Shown here in pieces: positions 11,210 to 19,113 of a stretch of DNA of 64,000 nt; within the stretch, counting starts at the first letter, position 1, and each line of letters opens with the position of its first letter. The DNA is taken from contig NZ_MKCR01000009.1 in the NCBI RefSeq assembly GCF_001855565.1, positions 1 through 64,000 of the forward strand. Reading direction: 5' to 3'. Source of the stretch: Chromobacterium amazonense. GTDB lineage: Bacteria > Pseudomonadota > Gammaproteobacteria > Burkholderiales > Chromobacteriaceae. Under the pieces are notes generated by a model that saw only the letters and a list, made by a program, of their open reading frames with translations, was not told the DNA's origin and ran no database searches. The translations under genes were made by a program, and so were the position numbers.

Positions 11210-11973
11210 GAGGAGGCGTCCGGCTGAAGATGGAAGGAGGCAAGCAGAGGCGGTTGGAACAGGCCGAGCAGGGCTGCTTGCAGATCGAAGGCCTCATCCA
11301 GCGTTTGCGCATGATCCGCAGCCTCTGCCAGCGGCAGGCCATCGAACAGCGCGGCGTAGAAGACGTAGTCGCATCGCGCCAGCGCTTTGACCTGGACGGC
11401 GCCATGCTCGCGGTAGACCAGGGCGTCCTCCGGCGGGCGTTGCAGGATGCCTTCCAGCGGTCCGTGGTCCTGGTGCGCCCGCCAGATGCTGACGGCGGGC
11501 GAGCGGGCCTGGCATAGCGCTACGTCCGGCAAGGGCGTGAAGATCAACTGGCCCCATTGCGCCTGCGGCACGGCGCTGAGCGCGGCGACTTCAAGCGATA
11601 CGGCATCCCGCGCGTAATAGCTGCGGTGGATAGCCCATTCCAGGCGGGCCACATCGGCCAGGTACGGCAGTTCGCGGCAATGTTCGAAGCCGGCGATGAA
11701 GTCGGCGAAGCCGGAACCATAGACATGCAGGTTGCCGCTAGCCGAGGCATGGTTTTTGACATACTCGCGCGCCAGGGCAGCGAAGAATTCCTCGCCCACC
11801 AATTCGCGGCATACCGGATGGCTGTGCGCCAGCGTATCGATCAGGCCGACGCGGTAATTGTTGCGGTATACCGCCAGGCCGGCGGGGTTCAGTCCCCATT
11901 CCGCCGCGGCCGGCTGTTGCGCCGGGTCGGCAATCGCCTCCAGCAGCGCGTGCTGCCAGTCATGCCAGTTCAT
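11206..11973 (-). CDS. bufC: DUF2063 partner protein of the MNIO enzyme (BufC)
   Basis: 255 residues. The N-terminal part (WQHALLEAI ... YRNNYRVGLIDTLAHSHPVCRELVGEEFF) is the DUF2063 signature, sometimes mislabelled a DNA-binding domain. The C-terminal half is a less conserved beta-rich domain. In characterised systems DUF2063 proteins deliver the precursor peptide to the DUF692 oxidase. Its start lies 14 bp inside bufB, and its stop overlaps bufD. No membrane segment is seen. Confidence 0.87.
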   Translation of the reverse strand: MNWHDWQHALLEAIADPAQQPAAAEWGLNPAGLAVYRNNYRVGLIDTLAHSHPVCRELVGEEFFAALAREYVKNHASASGNLHVYGSGFADFIAGFEHCRELPYLADVARLEWAIHRSYYARDAVSLEVAALSAVPQAQWGQLIFTPLPDVALCQARSPAVSIWRAHQDHGPLEGILQRPPEDALVYREHGAVQVKALARCDYVFYAALFDGLPLAEAADHAQTLDEAFDLQAALLGLFQPPLLASFHLQPDASS

Positions 11974-12790
11974 GACGGCTCTCCAGTATCGCTTGCGCTT
12001 TGGCTGCCTCGCCGCGCAACACCGCCAGCGGCGGAATCTCCAGATCCCATTCGATCAAGGTAGGACGCGGCCCGATGCGCGCTATCACTTCGCGGTAAAA
12101 CTGCCAGACGCCGTCATGCACCGGCTGGCTATGCGTGTCCACCAGCAGGCCCTCGCGTTCGCTGTAGCCGGCGAGATGGATTTCGCCTATCGCCTCGACC
12201 GGCAGCGCCGCCAGCACGGCGTCGGTGTCTGTGCCCAGATTGATGCGATTGACGTAGAGATTGTTGACGTCGAGCAGGATGCCGCAACCGGTCTGGCGCG
12301 CCAGTTCGGCGAGGAATTCGCCTTCGTTCATCTCGTTGCCGGGAAACTCGACGTAGCTCGACAGGTTTTCCAGCAGGATGGGGCGACGCAGGGCGTCCTG
12401 CGTCTGCGCTACATGGCCGGCGATGGTATCCAGCGCGGCGCGGGTATAAGGAATCGGCAGCAGGTCGTTCACGTAGCGCTGCGCCGAGTGGTTGAACGAC
12501 AGATGTTCCGATACCGCCGCCGGCTGCAACTCGTCGACCAGTCGCTTCAGCGACGCCAGATGGCCGGCGTCGGGCCGGGCGGCAGAGCCCAGGCCAAGGC
12601 CGACGCCATGCAGGGACAAGGGCCAGGTTTCGGCGACGCGGCGCAGCATGGCCAGCGGCGTGCCGCCATCGAAGAAGTTTTCGCTGTGCACCTCTACCCA
12701 GCCGAGGGGTGGCGCGGTGTCTAGTGCTTCGCGGTAATGAGGTGCGCGCAGGCCGATGCCGCAAACGCTGGGTAGGCTGGTGTATGACAT
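11960..12790 (-). CDS. bufB: DUF692 multinuclear non-heme iron oxidative enzyme (BufB)
   Basis: 276 residues with a TIM-barrel of the MNIO family. Metal-ligand type segments characteristic of DUF692 are visible in order: EVHSENFF (about 30-37), LSLHGVGLGLG (about 57-67), SEHLSFN, PILLENLSSYVEF, GILLDVNNLYVN, IGEIHLAGY and DTHSQPVHDGVW. Family members install copper-chelating groups on cysteines of ribosomal peptides. The start at 12790 gives the usual N terminus (SLPSVCGIGLRAPHY). It sits 52 bp after the second precursor gene, behind a strong hairpin, and overlaps bufC. Confidence 0.9.
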   Translation of the reverse strand: MSYTSLPSVCGIGLRAPHYREALDTAPPLGWVEVHSENFFDGGTPLAMLRRVAETWPLSLHGVGLGLGSAARPDAGHLASLKRLVDELQPAAVSEHLSFNHSAQRYVNDLLPIPYTRAALDTIAGHVAQTQDALRRPILLENLSSYVEFPGNEMNEGEFLAELARQTGCGILLDVNNLYVNRINLGTDTDAVLAALPVEAIGEIHLAGYSEREGLLVDTHSQPVHDGVWQFYREVIARIGPRPTLIEWDLEIPPLAVLRGEAAKAQAILESRHELA

Positions 12791-12810
12791 GCTGCGGTTC
12801 CCGGCAGGGC

Positions 12811-12830
12811 GGCCCGCCGCATGGCGGGCC
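12811..12830 (-). other. Strong hairpin between bufA2 and bufB
   Basis: Perfect 8-bp stem GGCCCGCC-GCAT-GGCGGGCC in the 52-bp gap between the second precursor gene and bufB. No T tract follows on the minus strand, so it is more likely an mRNA-stabilising or partial-attenuation element than a full terminator. It would lower enzyme expression relative to precursors. Confidence 0.6.
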
Positions 12831-12842
12831 GGATGGTGCGAA

Positions 12843-13103
12843 TTACTTCTTAGGCGTAGTGCTGCCACCCATTTTTTCACAACTGCCCTTGGCGACGTAT
12901 TTCCAGTCGCCCGGGTCTTTGTCCACCTTGGCCTGGCCGGCGCAGGAGTGCGTGCCGGAGGCGGAGGCGCAGTCGTTCTTGCCTGCCTGGGCGATGCCAT
13001 AGCATTTTTCTTTGTCTGCGGCGCTGGCCGGCGCGGCGGAGAGGGCGCCCATGGCGATGACGGCGCCGAGCGCGGAGGCGATCAGGGCTTTGTTCTGCTT
13101 CAT
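12843..13103 (-). CDS. bufA2: Bufferin-type precursor peptide 2 (DUF2282)
   Basis: 86 residues. A signal peptide (residues 1-28, ending ASAA) is followed by a short mature region with four cysteines in the order EKCYG, NDCAS, HSCAG and GSCEK. The [13 protein letters not shown] block and SCAGQAKVD block are the DUF2282 hallmark. Established: such peptides are cysteine-modified by an MNIO enzyme, exported and bind copper. Inferred: the same fate here. It is a paralogue of the gene upstream (13192-13443). The Shine-Dalgarno is AAGGAG before the ATG at 13103. Confidence 0.9.
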   Translation of the reverse strand: MKQNKALIASALGAVIAMGALSAAPASAADKEKCYGIAQAGKNDCASASGTHSCAGQAKVDKDPGDWKYVAKGSCEKMGGSTTPKK

Positions 13104-13124
13104 GTCTGACTCCTTGGTATGGCG

Positions 13125-13146
13125 CTTGGCGGCGGGTGCCGCCAAG
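13125..13146 (-). other. Hairpin between the two bufferin precursor genes
   Basis: Perfect 9-bp inverted repeat CTTGGCGGC-GGGT-GCCGCCAAG within the 88-bp gap between the precursor genes. There is no T run after it on the minus strand. It probably stabilises the upstream message or tunes read-through. Confidence 0.55.
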
Positions 13147-13191
13147 CCGGGGTATGGTAATCAAAATGGCTGGGCTTGCCAGCCGGCAAAA

Positions 13192-13443
13192 TTACATCGG
13201 CTTGGTTTGACCGCCCATTTGCTGGCAAGTGCCGGTGGGGACCAGCTTGAAGTCGGTCGGGTCGTTGTCGACCTTGGCTTGGCCGGCGCAGGCGTGCGCG
13301 GCGTTTTTACAGTCGTTTTGACCAGCCTTGGCGATGCCGAAGCATTGGTCCTTGTCCGCTGCCGCGGCCGGCATGCTGCTCAGCGCGCCGACGGCGATGA
13401 CCGCGCTGAGCGCGCTAGCGATAAGGGTTTTGTTGCTGCTCAT
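13192..13443 (-). CDS. bufA1: Bufferin-type precursor peptide 1 (DUF2282)
   Basis: 83 residues. The signal peptide is at 1-28 (ending AAAA). The mature part again has four cysteines (DQCFG, NDCKN, HACAG, GTCQQ). It shares the (K/Q)C(Y/F)GIA(K/Q)AGxNDC and CAGQAKVD blocks with the neighbouring paralogue but differs between them, so the pair is an old or diverged duplication. It is the first gene of the buf operon. AGGAG lies 6 bp before the ATG. The operon leader carries two ECF-like promoter motifs. Confidence 0.9.
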   Translation of the reverse strand: MSSNKTLIASALSAVIAVGALSSMPAAAADKDQCFGIAKAGQNDCKNAAHACAGQAKVDNDPTDFKLVPTGTCQQMGGQTKPM

Positions 13444-13461
13444 GGTTCTCTCCTGGGTAGT

Positions 13462-13477
13462 TCACCCATGCGGGTGA
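13462..13477 (-). promoter_or_regulatory. Inverted repeat in leader of bufA1
   Basis: TCACCC-ATGC-GGGTGA, a perfect 6-bp inverted repeat ending 19 bp before the first buf start codon. It would lie in the 5' UTR of both predicted promoters and could be an operator or an RNA hairpin. Confidence 0.4.
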
Positions 13478-13484
13478 TGGCGAT

Positions 13485-13512
13485 TGGTCGCCGTAAGCGG
13501 CGGATGCTTACA
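13485..13512 (-). promoter_or_regulatory. Candidate ECF-sigma promoter, proximal (bufA1)
   Basis: On the minus strand TGTAAG (13512-13507) and CGACCA (13490-13485) are separated by exactly 16 bp. The pair repeats the distal motif 61 bp upstream. The form (AA-containing -35, CGA-type -10) resembles promoters of extracytoplasmic-function sigma factors, which control known bufferin operons. No sigma gene is present in the window. Confidence 0.45.
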
Positions 13513-13545
13513 GTCCTGTTGCTGGCAGCATCGCCTACCTCCATT

Positions 13546-13573
13546 GAGTCGCGATGGCTGGCCGCTTCTTACA
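13546..13573 (-). promoter_or_regulatory. Candidate ECF-sigma promoter, distal (bufA1)
   Basis: Minus-strand TGTAAG (13573-13568), 16 bp, CGACTC (13551-13546). It has the same spacing and nearly the same hexamers as the proximal copy, making a tandem pair. This one would give a leader of about 95 nucleotides. Confidence 0.45.
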
Positions 13574-13706
13574 CGGTATAGAGAAAAATTTTTTCCGCGC
13601 CAGGATCTCCGTGCCGGGCGGTTCCGCCTGTAGCCCGGTGCTTATGCTTTCGTCGTTATAGCGCGCCAATGTCATGGTTGCTTGAATGGCTGAGCAATGC
13701 GGACAC

Positions 13707-13730
13707 AAAAAAAGCCGCGTAGCGCGGCTT
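13707..13730 (-). terminator. Intrinsic terminator of the que operon
   Basis: Stem AAGCCGCG-CTA-CGCGGCTT read on the minus strand, followed by a run of T (plus-strand A tract at 13707-13711). It lies 6 bp beyond the queE stop. Confidence 0.8.
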
Positions 13731-13735
13731 GGGAG

Positions 13736-14389
13736 TCAGCGGATATTCACCATCTTGTGGGTCTGAACCGACAGCCGCCACTTGGGGTGAGCCATGCAGT
13801 AGGCGATGGCGGCGCGGGTGTGGGCGGCCAGATCCGGGCCATCCATCGGTTGCAGGTAGAAAGTGTCGAAATCCAGATGCGCCACGGTGTCGGGCAGCTG
13901 CGCGGCTTGCGGGTAGACCAGCTTCAACTCGTTGCCGCTGAGCTGTTTCAGCTCGGCCCCGGCCTTGGGGCTGACGCAGATCCAGTCTATGCCCGGAGGC
14001 GCGGCCACAGTGCCGTTGGTTTCCACGGCGATTTCGAAGCCCTCGGCGTGCAGGGCGTCTATCAGTTCGCTGTCCAGTTGCAGCAATGGCTCGCCGCCGG
14101 TGCACACCACATAGCGGACGCCGCCGGCGTCCTCGGGCCATTCCGAGGCGATGCGGGCGGCCAGCGCGGCGGCGCCGTCGAACTTGCCGCCGTCCGGGCC
14201 GGCGCCGACGAAATCGGTATCGCAGAACTGGCAGATCGCCTTGGCGCGGTCTTCCTCGCGGCCGGACCACAGATTGCAGCCGGCAAAGCGGCAGAACACC
14301 GCGGCGCGGCCGGCCTGCCGGCCTTCGCCTTGCAGGGTGTAGAAGATTTCCTTGACGGTGTAGGTAGTCACGCTATTTCTCGAGGGCAT
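13736..14389 (-). CDS. queE: 7-carboxy-7-deazaguanine synthase QueE
   Basis: 217 residues. This radical-SAM enzyme converts 6-carboxytetrahydropterin to 7-carboxy-7-deazaguanine in queuosine synthesis. It carries the QueE-specific iron-sulfur spacing, Cys in GCNLWSG, then 14 residues, then CQFC. FYTLQGEG at the start and CTGGEPLLQ in the middle (GGE motif, SAM binding) are both present. It is the last gene of the queC-queD-like-queE set on the minus strand, with a 47-bp gap after the QueD-like gene and its own terminator. Confidence 0.94.
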   Translation of the reverse strand: MPSRNSVTTYTVKEIFYTLQGEGRQAGRAAVFCRFAGCNLWSGREEDRAKAICQFCDTDFVGAGPDGGKFDGAAALAARIASEWPEDAGGVRYVVCTGGEPLLQLDSELIDALHAEGFEIAVETNGTVAAPPGIDWICVSPKAGAELKQLSGNELKLVYPQAAQLPDTVAHLDFDTFYLQPMDGPDLAAHTRAAIAYCMAHPKWRLSVQTHKMVNIR

Positions 14390-14436
14390 GGCGCGAGCGG
14401 CTTGCCCGCGCGGGATTCAGTATGCGGCGAGGCCGT

Positions 14437-15456
14437 TTACAGCAGCGGCCAGCGCATGTCCTGATGGAAGTGTAGCGAGACGCCCGCGCGCTCGCTTTCC
14501 ATCAGATCAATGCGGTCCAGTTCCGGCACCAGCGGAGACAATTGGGCATGGATCCATTCCGCCACCGCGGCGTTGTCGTGGCGGCGCAGGCCGGCCAGCT
14601 TGTCCAGCGGATTGTGGTCCAGCTGGCGGTAGATCGGCTTGAAGCGGTCCTTGACGTCGCCGAAGTCCAGCAGCCAGCCCATGGCGCGGTCGATGTCGCC
14701 GGCCAGCATCAGGCGGACCAGATAGCTGTGGCCGGTGTAGTTGCCGGCTTCGTCGAAAGGCATCGCGCTCTCGAAGCGCTGTTCTTTCCAGATGCGGAAA
14801 CGCTGGCCGTCGAATTGGCTGCCGGCGGTATGCGTCTCGCGCACCTCCACCCAGGCGAGGCCTGGCATCGTTGGCTTCAATTGCTGATGCAGCCACAGGG
14901 CCAGCACTTCGCTGGTGGGGTTGTCCAGACCGGCGATATCGTTCAGATAGCGATGGTTCAGGCGATGGAACAACGGTGCCCAGGCCTGTTCCAGTTCCTG
15001 TATGCCGCAGCGCGCGGCATCGGCTACCAGCCGCACGCCGAAGCCGTGGCCATGCAGGCGGCCGCATTTATGGCCAACCGGCACGTGCGGCAGATGGTGG
15101 GCCGCTTCAAAGGAAGCGTTCAGCCAGCAGAAGGCGTGTGGTCCATCCACCGTCACGCCGCGATCCGGCGCGCCTTGCAGCTTGATGGCGGTTGGATGGG
15201 GCAGGGCCTGGGCGATGTGCCGCGCCAGCGCCAGATCGCCGCTGTCGGCCAGCTGAGCGTTCAGGTCGGTGTAGTCCAGGGGCGAAAGGGCCGCATGCAC
15301 GGCGCCTTCCAGCGCCGCGGCATCGCCGCATTGCGATTCGCTGCGGACCAGGACGCGGAAGCTGTGGCCATGCGGGCGGGAGGCTTTGCCGGCAGCGGCC
15401 GGCAGCTGCCGCGCCGCTTCAAAGCCGGCGCCGGCGAGCAGATAACTCGCGTGCAT
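14437..15456 (-). CDS. queD: Triple-domain QueD/PTPS-like protein
   Basis: 339 residues, nearly three times the length of ordinary QueD (about 120). Three consecutive PTPS folds can be read at about 5-105, 112-215 and 225-330. Domain 2 resembles E. coli QueD most, with zinc histidines (AAHHL, LHGHG: H135, H137) and Cys131 in GHKCGRLHGH, but the catalytic Asp-His pair is Asn167-His168. Glu207 is kept. Domain 3 lacks the cysteine yet has LDH (Asp280, His281) and Glu320. Domain 1 keeps only HGH (29-31). It presumably supplies 6-carboxytetrahydropterin to QueE. It abuts queC with one base between. Confidence 0.85.
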   Translation of the reverse strand: MHASYLLAGAGFEAARQLPAAAGKASRPHGHSFRVLVRSESQCGDAAALEGAVHAALSPLDYTDLNAQLADSGDLALARHIAQALPHPTAIKLQGAPDRGVTVDGPHAFCWLNASFEAAHHLPHVPVGHKCGRLHGHGFGVRLVADAARCGIQELEQAWAPLFHRLNHRYLNDIAGLDNPTSEVLALWLHQQLKPTMPGLAWVEVRETHTAGSQFDGQRFRIWKEQRFESAMPFDEAGNYTGHSYLVRLMLAGDIDRAMGWLLDFGDVKDRFKPIYRQLDHNPLDKLAGLRRHDNAAVAEWIHAQLSPLVPELDRIDLMESERAGVSLHFHQDMRWPLL

Positions 15457-15457
15457 C

Positions 15458-16159
15458 TCAGAGCCTTTCCGCTTCGGCCTGGCAGCGTTCCACCAAGGGG
15501 TCGGCCACGCCGGCTTCGGCGAAGCCTTTGGCGCGCAGCTCGCACGATGCGCAATGGCCGCAGGGCGGCACCTCGCCGTTGTAACAGGTATGGCTCCAGG
15601 CCAGCGCTTCCATCGCCCCGACCTGTTGCGCCAACGTCACAGTTTCGGCCTTGGACAGATACATCAGCGGCGTGTGCAGCTCTACCCGGCTGTCCATGCC
15701 CAGGCGCAGCGCCAGTTCCAGCGCCTTCAGCGTGTTTTCGCGGCAGTCCGGATAGCCCGAGTAGTCGGTCTGGGCGACGCCGGTGACCAGATGGCGGGCG
15801 CCGCGGGTGTAAGCGAAGGCGGCGGCGAAGGTCAGGAAGATCAGGTTGCGGCCGGGCACGAAGGTGTTGGGCAGGGCGTCGTCGTCGCGCACGCCTTCTT
15901 CCGGGGCGATGGCGTCGTCGGTCAGCGCGTTGCCGCCTATCGCGGCGAAGGTGTCGATGGGCAGAACGGTTTGGCGCACGCCGGCCAGCTGGGCGATTTC
16001 GCGGGCGCAATCCAGCTCCACGCGGTGGCGCTGGCCGTAGTCGAAGGTGACGGCTTCCACATTGCCTGCGCCGAAACGGCGCAGCGCCCAGTACAGACAG
16101 GTGGTGGAGTCTTGGCCGCCGGACAGGACGACCAGGGCTTTTTCAGATGCTTGATTCAT
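15458..16159 (-). CDS. queC: 7-cyano-7-deazaguanine synthase QueC
   Basis: 233 residues. It converts 7-carboxy-7-deazaguanine to preQ0 with ATP and ammonia. The N-terminal PP-loop SGGQDSTT (about 12-19) and C-terminal zinc cysteines ([16 protein letters not shown]) are diagnostic. The ATG at 16159 matches the usual QueC start, and longer frames add unrelated residues. It is the first gene of the operon. No preQ1 riboswitch was recognised in the 260 bp upstream, which contain a TATAGT -10-like element near 16244. Confidence 0.95.
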   Translation of the reverse strand: MNQASEKALVVLSGGQDSTTCLYWALRRFGAGNVEAVTFDYGQRHRVELDCAREIAQLAGVRQTVLPIDTFAAIGGNALTDDAIAPEEGVRDDDALPNTFVPGRNLIFLTFAAAFAYTRGARHLVTGVAQTDYSGYPDCRENTLKALELALRLGMDSRVELHTPLMYLSKAETVTLAQQVGAMEALAWSHTCYNGEVPPCGHCASCELRAKGFAEAGVADPLVERCQAEAERL

Positions 16160-16426
16160 GATTCCGTCGAAAAACAGTCGAGGGTTGTGGCCGCGCGCCG
16201 GGATCGGTCTCACCCGACGCAGTCAACCTGAGATCTTACCGCACTATAGACCGACGATGTTGGCGCTGAGGCGGGGTGTGTCATGGATATGCTGTATGCA
16301 TTTTGCAACATCGGTAATTTTATTGATTGTCGTCATGGCTGGTTCGTGCAATTAATGATTTGCGCATGATGAGTGCGTTTTATATAACTTTCCGTGATGA
16401 AAGAATCCTCTAAAGGGAACAATAAA

Positions 16427-17515
16427 ATGGACAAGAGATTACCTATCGTTGCAGCGGCGCTGTTGTTCGCTTCATCCGTCTTTGCCGGCGATCTGCAAGT
16501 CAGCCTCGGCCAGCCCAGCGTCAGCGCCGAACAGGACGTCGATGTGACCGTCAGCTATCGCAATACCGGCAAGCAGCCCTTGCATCTCTATCGCTGGTAC
16601 CTGCCTGGCAAGGAAGTGCAGGAGCGTTTCCTGGCGGTCAGCGTCAACGGTCAGCCGGCAGAGTACCTTGGGCCGCAGTACAAGCGGGTGGCGCCGTCGC
16701 TGCGCGATACGGTGACGCTGGCGCCGGGCGCGACGCTGAGCGCCAAGGTTAGGGTGTCCGATTATTACGATCTGTCCAAAGGGGGGCAGTTGAGCGTTCG
16801 CTTCGAAAGCAGCGGCAAGCGGGTGCTGAACCGCGGCCTGCCTGCCGGCATCAGCGCCAAGCAGGCAGCGCCGCAGCTGGACGAGGAAATCGTGTCCAAT
16901 GCGGTCGGCGCTGTCAGCGCCGGCAAGATCAGCCCCTTGCTGCTGCGCTCGCGCTCGGCGAAGCAGGCTTGGCAGGTTCAAAGCCGTAGCGCGGTCAGCG
17001 GCATCAGTTATGCAGGCAACTGCTCGGTCAGCCAGCAGTCGCAATCCAAGGATGGCGTGGTGGCCGCCGGGGCGATGGCGGATGAGACCGCGGCGTATCT
17101 GAGCGGGGCGCAATCGGCGTCGCCGCGCTATGTCACCTGGTTTGGCACGTACAGCCAGGCCAACTGGAACACGGCCAAGTCCCACTATGTGAAGATCAAG
17201 GACGCGCTGGACACCAAGCCCATCAAGCTGGATTGCAGTTGCACCGACAGCGACACCTTTGCCTACGTCTATCCGTCGCAGCCGTATACCATCTATTTGT
17301 GCGGGGCTTTCTGGAGAGCGCCGACCAAGGGCACCGATTCCAAAGGCGGCACGCTGGTGCATGAGTTGTCGCATTTCACCGTGGTGGCCGGGACGCGGGA
17401 CAATGTCTACGGCCAGAGCGGCGCCCAGGACTTGGCCAGGAGCAACCCGGCCAAGGCCCTGAACAATGCCGACAACCACGAGTACTTTGCCGAAAACACG
17501 CCATTCCAGCCGTGA
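16427..17515 (+). CDS. Secreted M35 (aspzincin) metalloendopeptidase, peptidyl-Lys type
   Basis: 362 residues. A signal peptide at 1-20 is followed by a beta-sandwich prodomain (about 21-170) and a catalytic domain (about 190-362). The zinc site is HELSH (His312, Glu313, His316) with the third ligand Asp325 in GTRDNVYG, the GTxxxxYG aspzincin signature. Paired cysteines (GNCSV, LDCSCTD, YLCGA) match fungal and Aeromonas peptidyl-Lys metalloendopeptidases. GGGAAC lies 10 bp before the ATG at 16427, and the signal peptide supports that start over 16394. The specificity is inferred. Confidence 0.88.
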   Translation: MDKRLPIVAAALLFASSVFAGDLQVSLGQPSVSAEQDVDVTVSYRNTGKQPLHLYRWYLPGKEVQERFLAVSVNGQPAEYLGPQYKRVAPSLRDTVTLAPGATLSAKVRVSDYYDLSKGGQLSVRFESSGKRVLNRGLPAGISAKQAAPQLDEEIVSNAVGAVSAGKISPLLLRSRSAKQAWQVQSRSAVSGISYAGNCSVSQQSQSKDGVVAAGAMADETAAYLSGAQSASPRYVTWFGTYSQANWNTAKSHYVKIKDALDTKPIKLDCSCTDSDTFAYVYPSQPYTIYLCGAFWRAPTKGTDSKGGTLVHELSHFTVVAGTRDNVYGQSGAQDLARSNPAKALNNADNHEYFAENTPFQP

Positions 17516-17881
17516 GCTGCAAGCGGCATGCGCCAGGCCCGCAGACGCGCTGCGCCGAGTCGACGGCCGCTGGATCGCCAACTTTTCCTCCCCGCGTCCG
17601 CGGGGATTTTTCTTGGACAAGGGGTGCCAGTGCGCGATATTGCATCGCAACTTGGAGTGTTGTCGGCAGTAGTCTTATTATGGGAGTGGGCTGATTGAGC
17701 GCATGGCTGTCCGGCGGCCGGTTCTTGGCCTTGTTAATGCAAGCGCGGAGCGCGGAGTGCCCTGGCGCGGACGGCCCAGGGCTTATGCAGTAGCAGGGGA
17801 TTTGTCAGCGGCGCAGCATGACGACGTGGCCGGGATGGATTCGGTTTGTGACTGGCAGCAGCTGCATCAGGCGAGGATGGG
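17516..17881. other. Intergenic region between the metalloprotease and phosphatase genes
   Basis: Holds the protease terminator (17590-17612). The remaining ~270 bp before the REC-PP2C gene contain no supportable gene. A TTATTATGG near 17675 could be a -10 element, but no matching -35 was clear. Confidence 0.4.
17590..17612 (+). terminator. Intrinsic terminator after M35 protease gene
   Basis: Stem CCCCGCG-TC-CGCGGGG (17590-17605) followed by ATTTTTCTT. The tight loop means the inner pairs probably open. It lies 75 bp after the stop. Confidence 0.75.
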
Positions 17882-19033
17882 ATGTCGTCGACGACAATCT
17901 TGTTGGTAGAGGATAGCGCGACCAATCGCTATTTCATCGAGCAGTTCATCATGGAGCTTGGCTATCGCTGCGTTTCGGCCAAGAACGGCTTGGAAGCGGT
18001 GGCGTTTTGTCAGAGCCAGCTGCCGGACCTTATCCTGATGGATGTCATCATGCCGGAGATGGATGGCTTGCAGGCAACCACGGAGCTGCGCCGGATGTTC
18101 GGCGAGCACTGGGTGCCCATCATCTTTCTGACCAGCCTGAATGAGCTGGAGAGCGTGGTGCAGGGCTTGAAGGCCGGCGGCGACGACTACCTGGCCAAGC
18201 CGGTGAGCTTCGACCTCTTATCCGCCAAGATCCATGTTTTTCTGCGCATCGCCGAGATGCAGAACCAGATCAACCAGGATGCGCTGCGGCTGGAAAAGTA
18301 TTACCGCGAAAACGAGTTCGAGCAGCAACTGGCGCTGGAGCTGATCGAGCGGCTGATCAGCCTGCGCACGTCCACGCCCAGCCATATCTGGCAATACCTC
18401 AGCCCGGCCGCCGGCTTCAACGGCGATCTGATCATCATTTGTCCGACGCCGGCCGGCGGCGAGCACATCATGCTGGCCGATTGCACCGGCCACGGTTTGA
18501 CCGCGGCCATCAGCGCGCTGCCGGCCATAGATTGTTTCCATGAGATGACCGAGGCTGGCTGCGACATGGCGGACATCGTCCGCGGGGTCAATCAGAAACT
18601 GCACCGCTTGCTGCCGGGCGGCCGTTTCGTGGCGGCGGCGCTGATCGCCATCGAACCCGGCGGCGGCGCGCTGCGGATCTGGAATGGCGGCGTGCCTTGC
18701 GTGCTGTTGTTCGACGAGCAGGGCGAAGTGGCGGCGCGCTGCAAGTCCAGCCATCCGGCGCTGGGCGTGCTGGCGGCCGAAGACTTTGACGACTCGATGC
18801 AGACGCTGGAGTGGCGTCCGTCGCAGGTGCTGGTGGTCAGCTCGGACGGCATCACCGAGGCCAAGGACGGCTCCGGCGCGATGTTCGGCTTGTCCGGCGT
18901 CGAGGCGGCGGTGCGCCAGGGCTGGCCGCAAGCGATAGGCGAGTCGGTGTTGTCGTCGGCCAAGGCCCATATGCTGGGCGGCGTGGCCTGCGACGATATT
19001 TCCCTGCTGGTCATCCGCCACCCGGCCGGTTAG
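17882..19033 (+). CDS. Response regulator with PP2C-type (RsbU/SpoIIE) serine phosphatase output
   Basis: 383 residues. The receiver domain is at 1-125, with phosphoacceptor Asp54 (LILMDVIMP), Lys in LAKPV and the acidic pair ED near the N terminus. A short coiled linker spans about 130-160. The SpoIIE/PP2C phosphatase domain at about 165-380 has the metal-binding Asp in LADCTGHG, SSDGITEA and CDDISLLV. Such proteins dephosphorylate anti-sigma antagonists in partner-switching pathways, but no such partner is encoded nearby. It converges with the GGDEF regulator, 80 bp apart, and is likely part of the same signalling cluster. Confidence 0.9.
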   Translation: MSSTTILLVEDSATNRYFIEQFIMELGYRCVSAKNGLEAVAFCQSQLPDLILMDVIMPEMDGLQATTELRRMFGEHWVPIIFLTSLNELESVVQGLKAGGDDYLAKPVSFDLLSAKIHVFLRIAEMQNQINQDALRLEKYYRENEFEQQLALELIERLISLRTSTPSHIWQYLSPAAGFNGDLIIICPTPAGGEHIMLADCTGHGLTAAISALPAIDCFHEMTEAGCDMADIVRGVNQKLHRLLPGGRFVAAALIAIEPGGGALRIWNGGVPCVLLFDEQGEVAARCKSSHPALGVLAAEDFDDSMQTLEWRPSQVLVVSSDGITEAKDGSGAMFGLSGVEAAVRQGWPQAIGESVLSSAKAHMLGGVACDDISLLVIRHPAG

Positions 19034-19113
19034 CCTGGCCGCCGTTGACAAAACCTCATTGCGGGCCTGGGACCAGGCGCGCCGACGCAAGATCAGCGAT
19101 TTTGTGAGCGGGT

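Noticed and set aside
13656-14270. 204-codon minus-strand frame overlapping queE
   Set aside because: Alternative frame of the same strand. The queE frame contains the iron-sulfur and GGE motifs, and this one is Arg/Pro-rich nonsense.
16160-16426. Possible preQ1 riboswitch before queC
   Set aside because: No H-type pseudoknot pattern with the conserved A-rich tail could be found in the 260 bp upstream.
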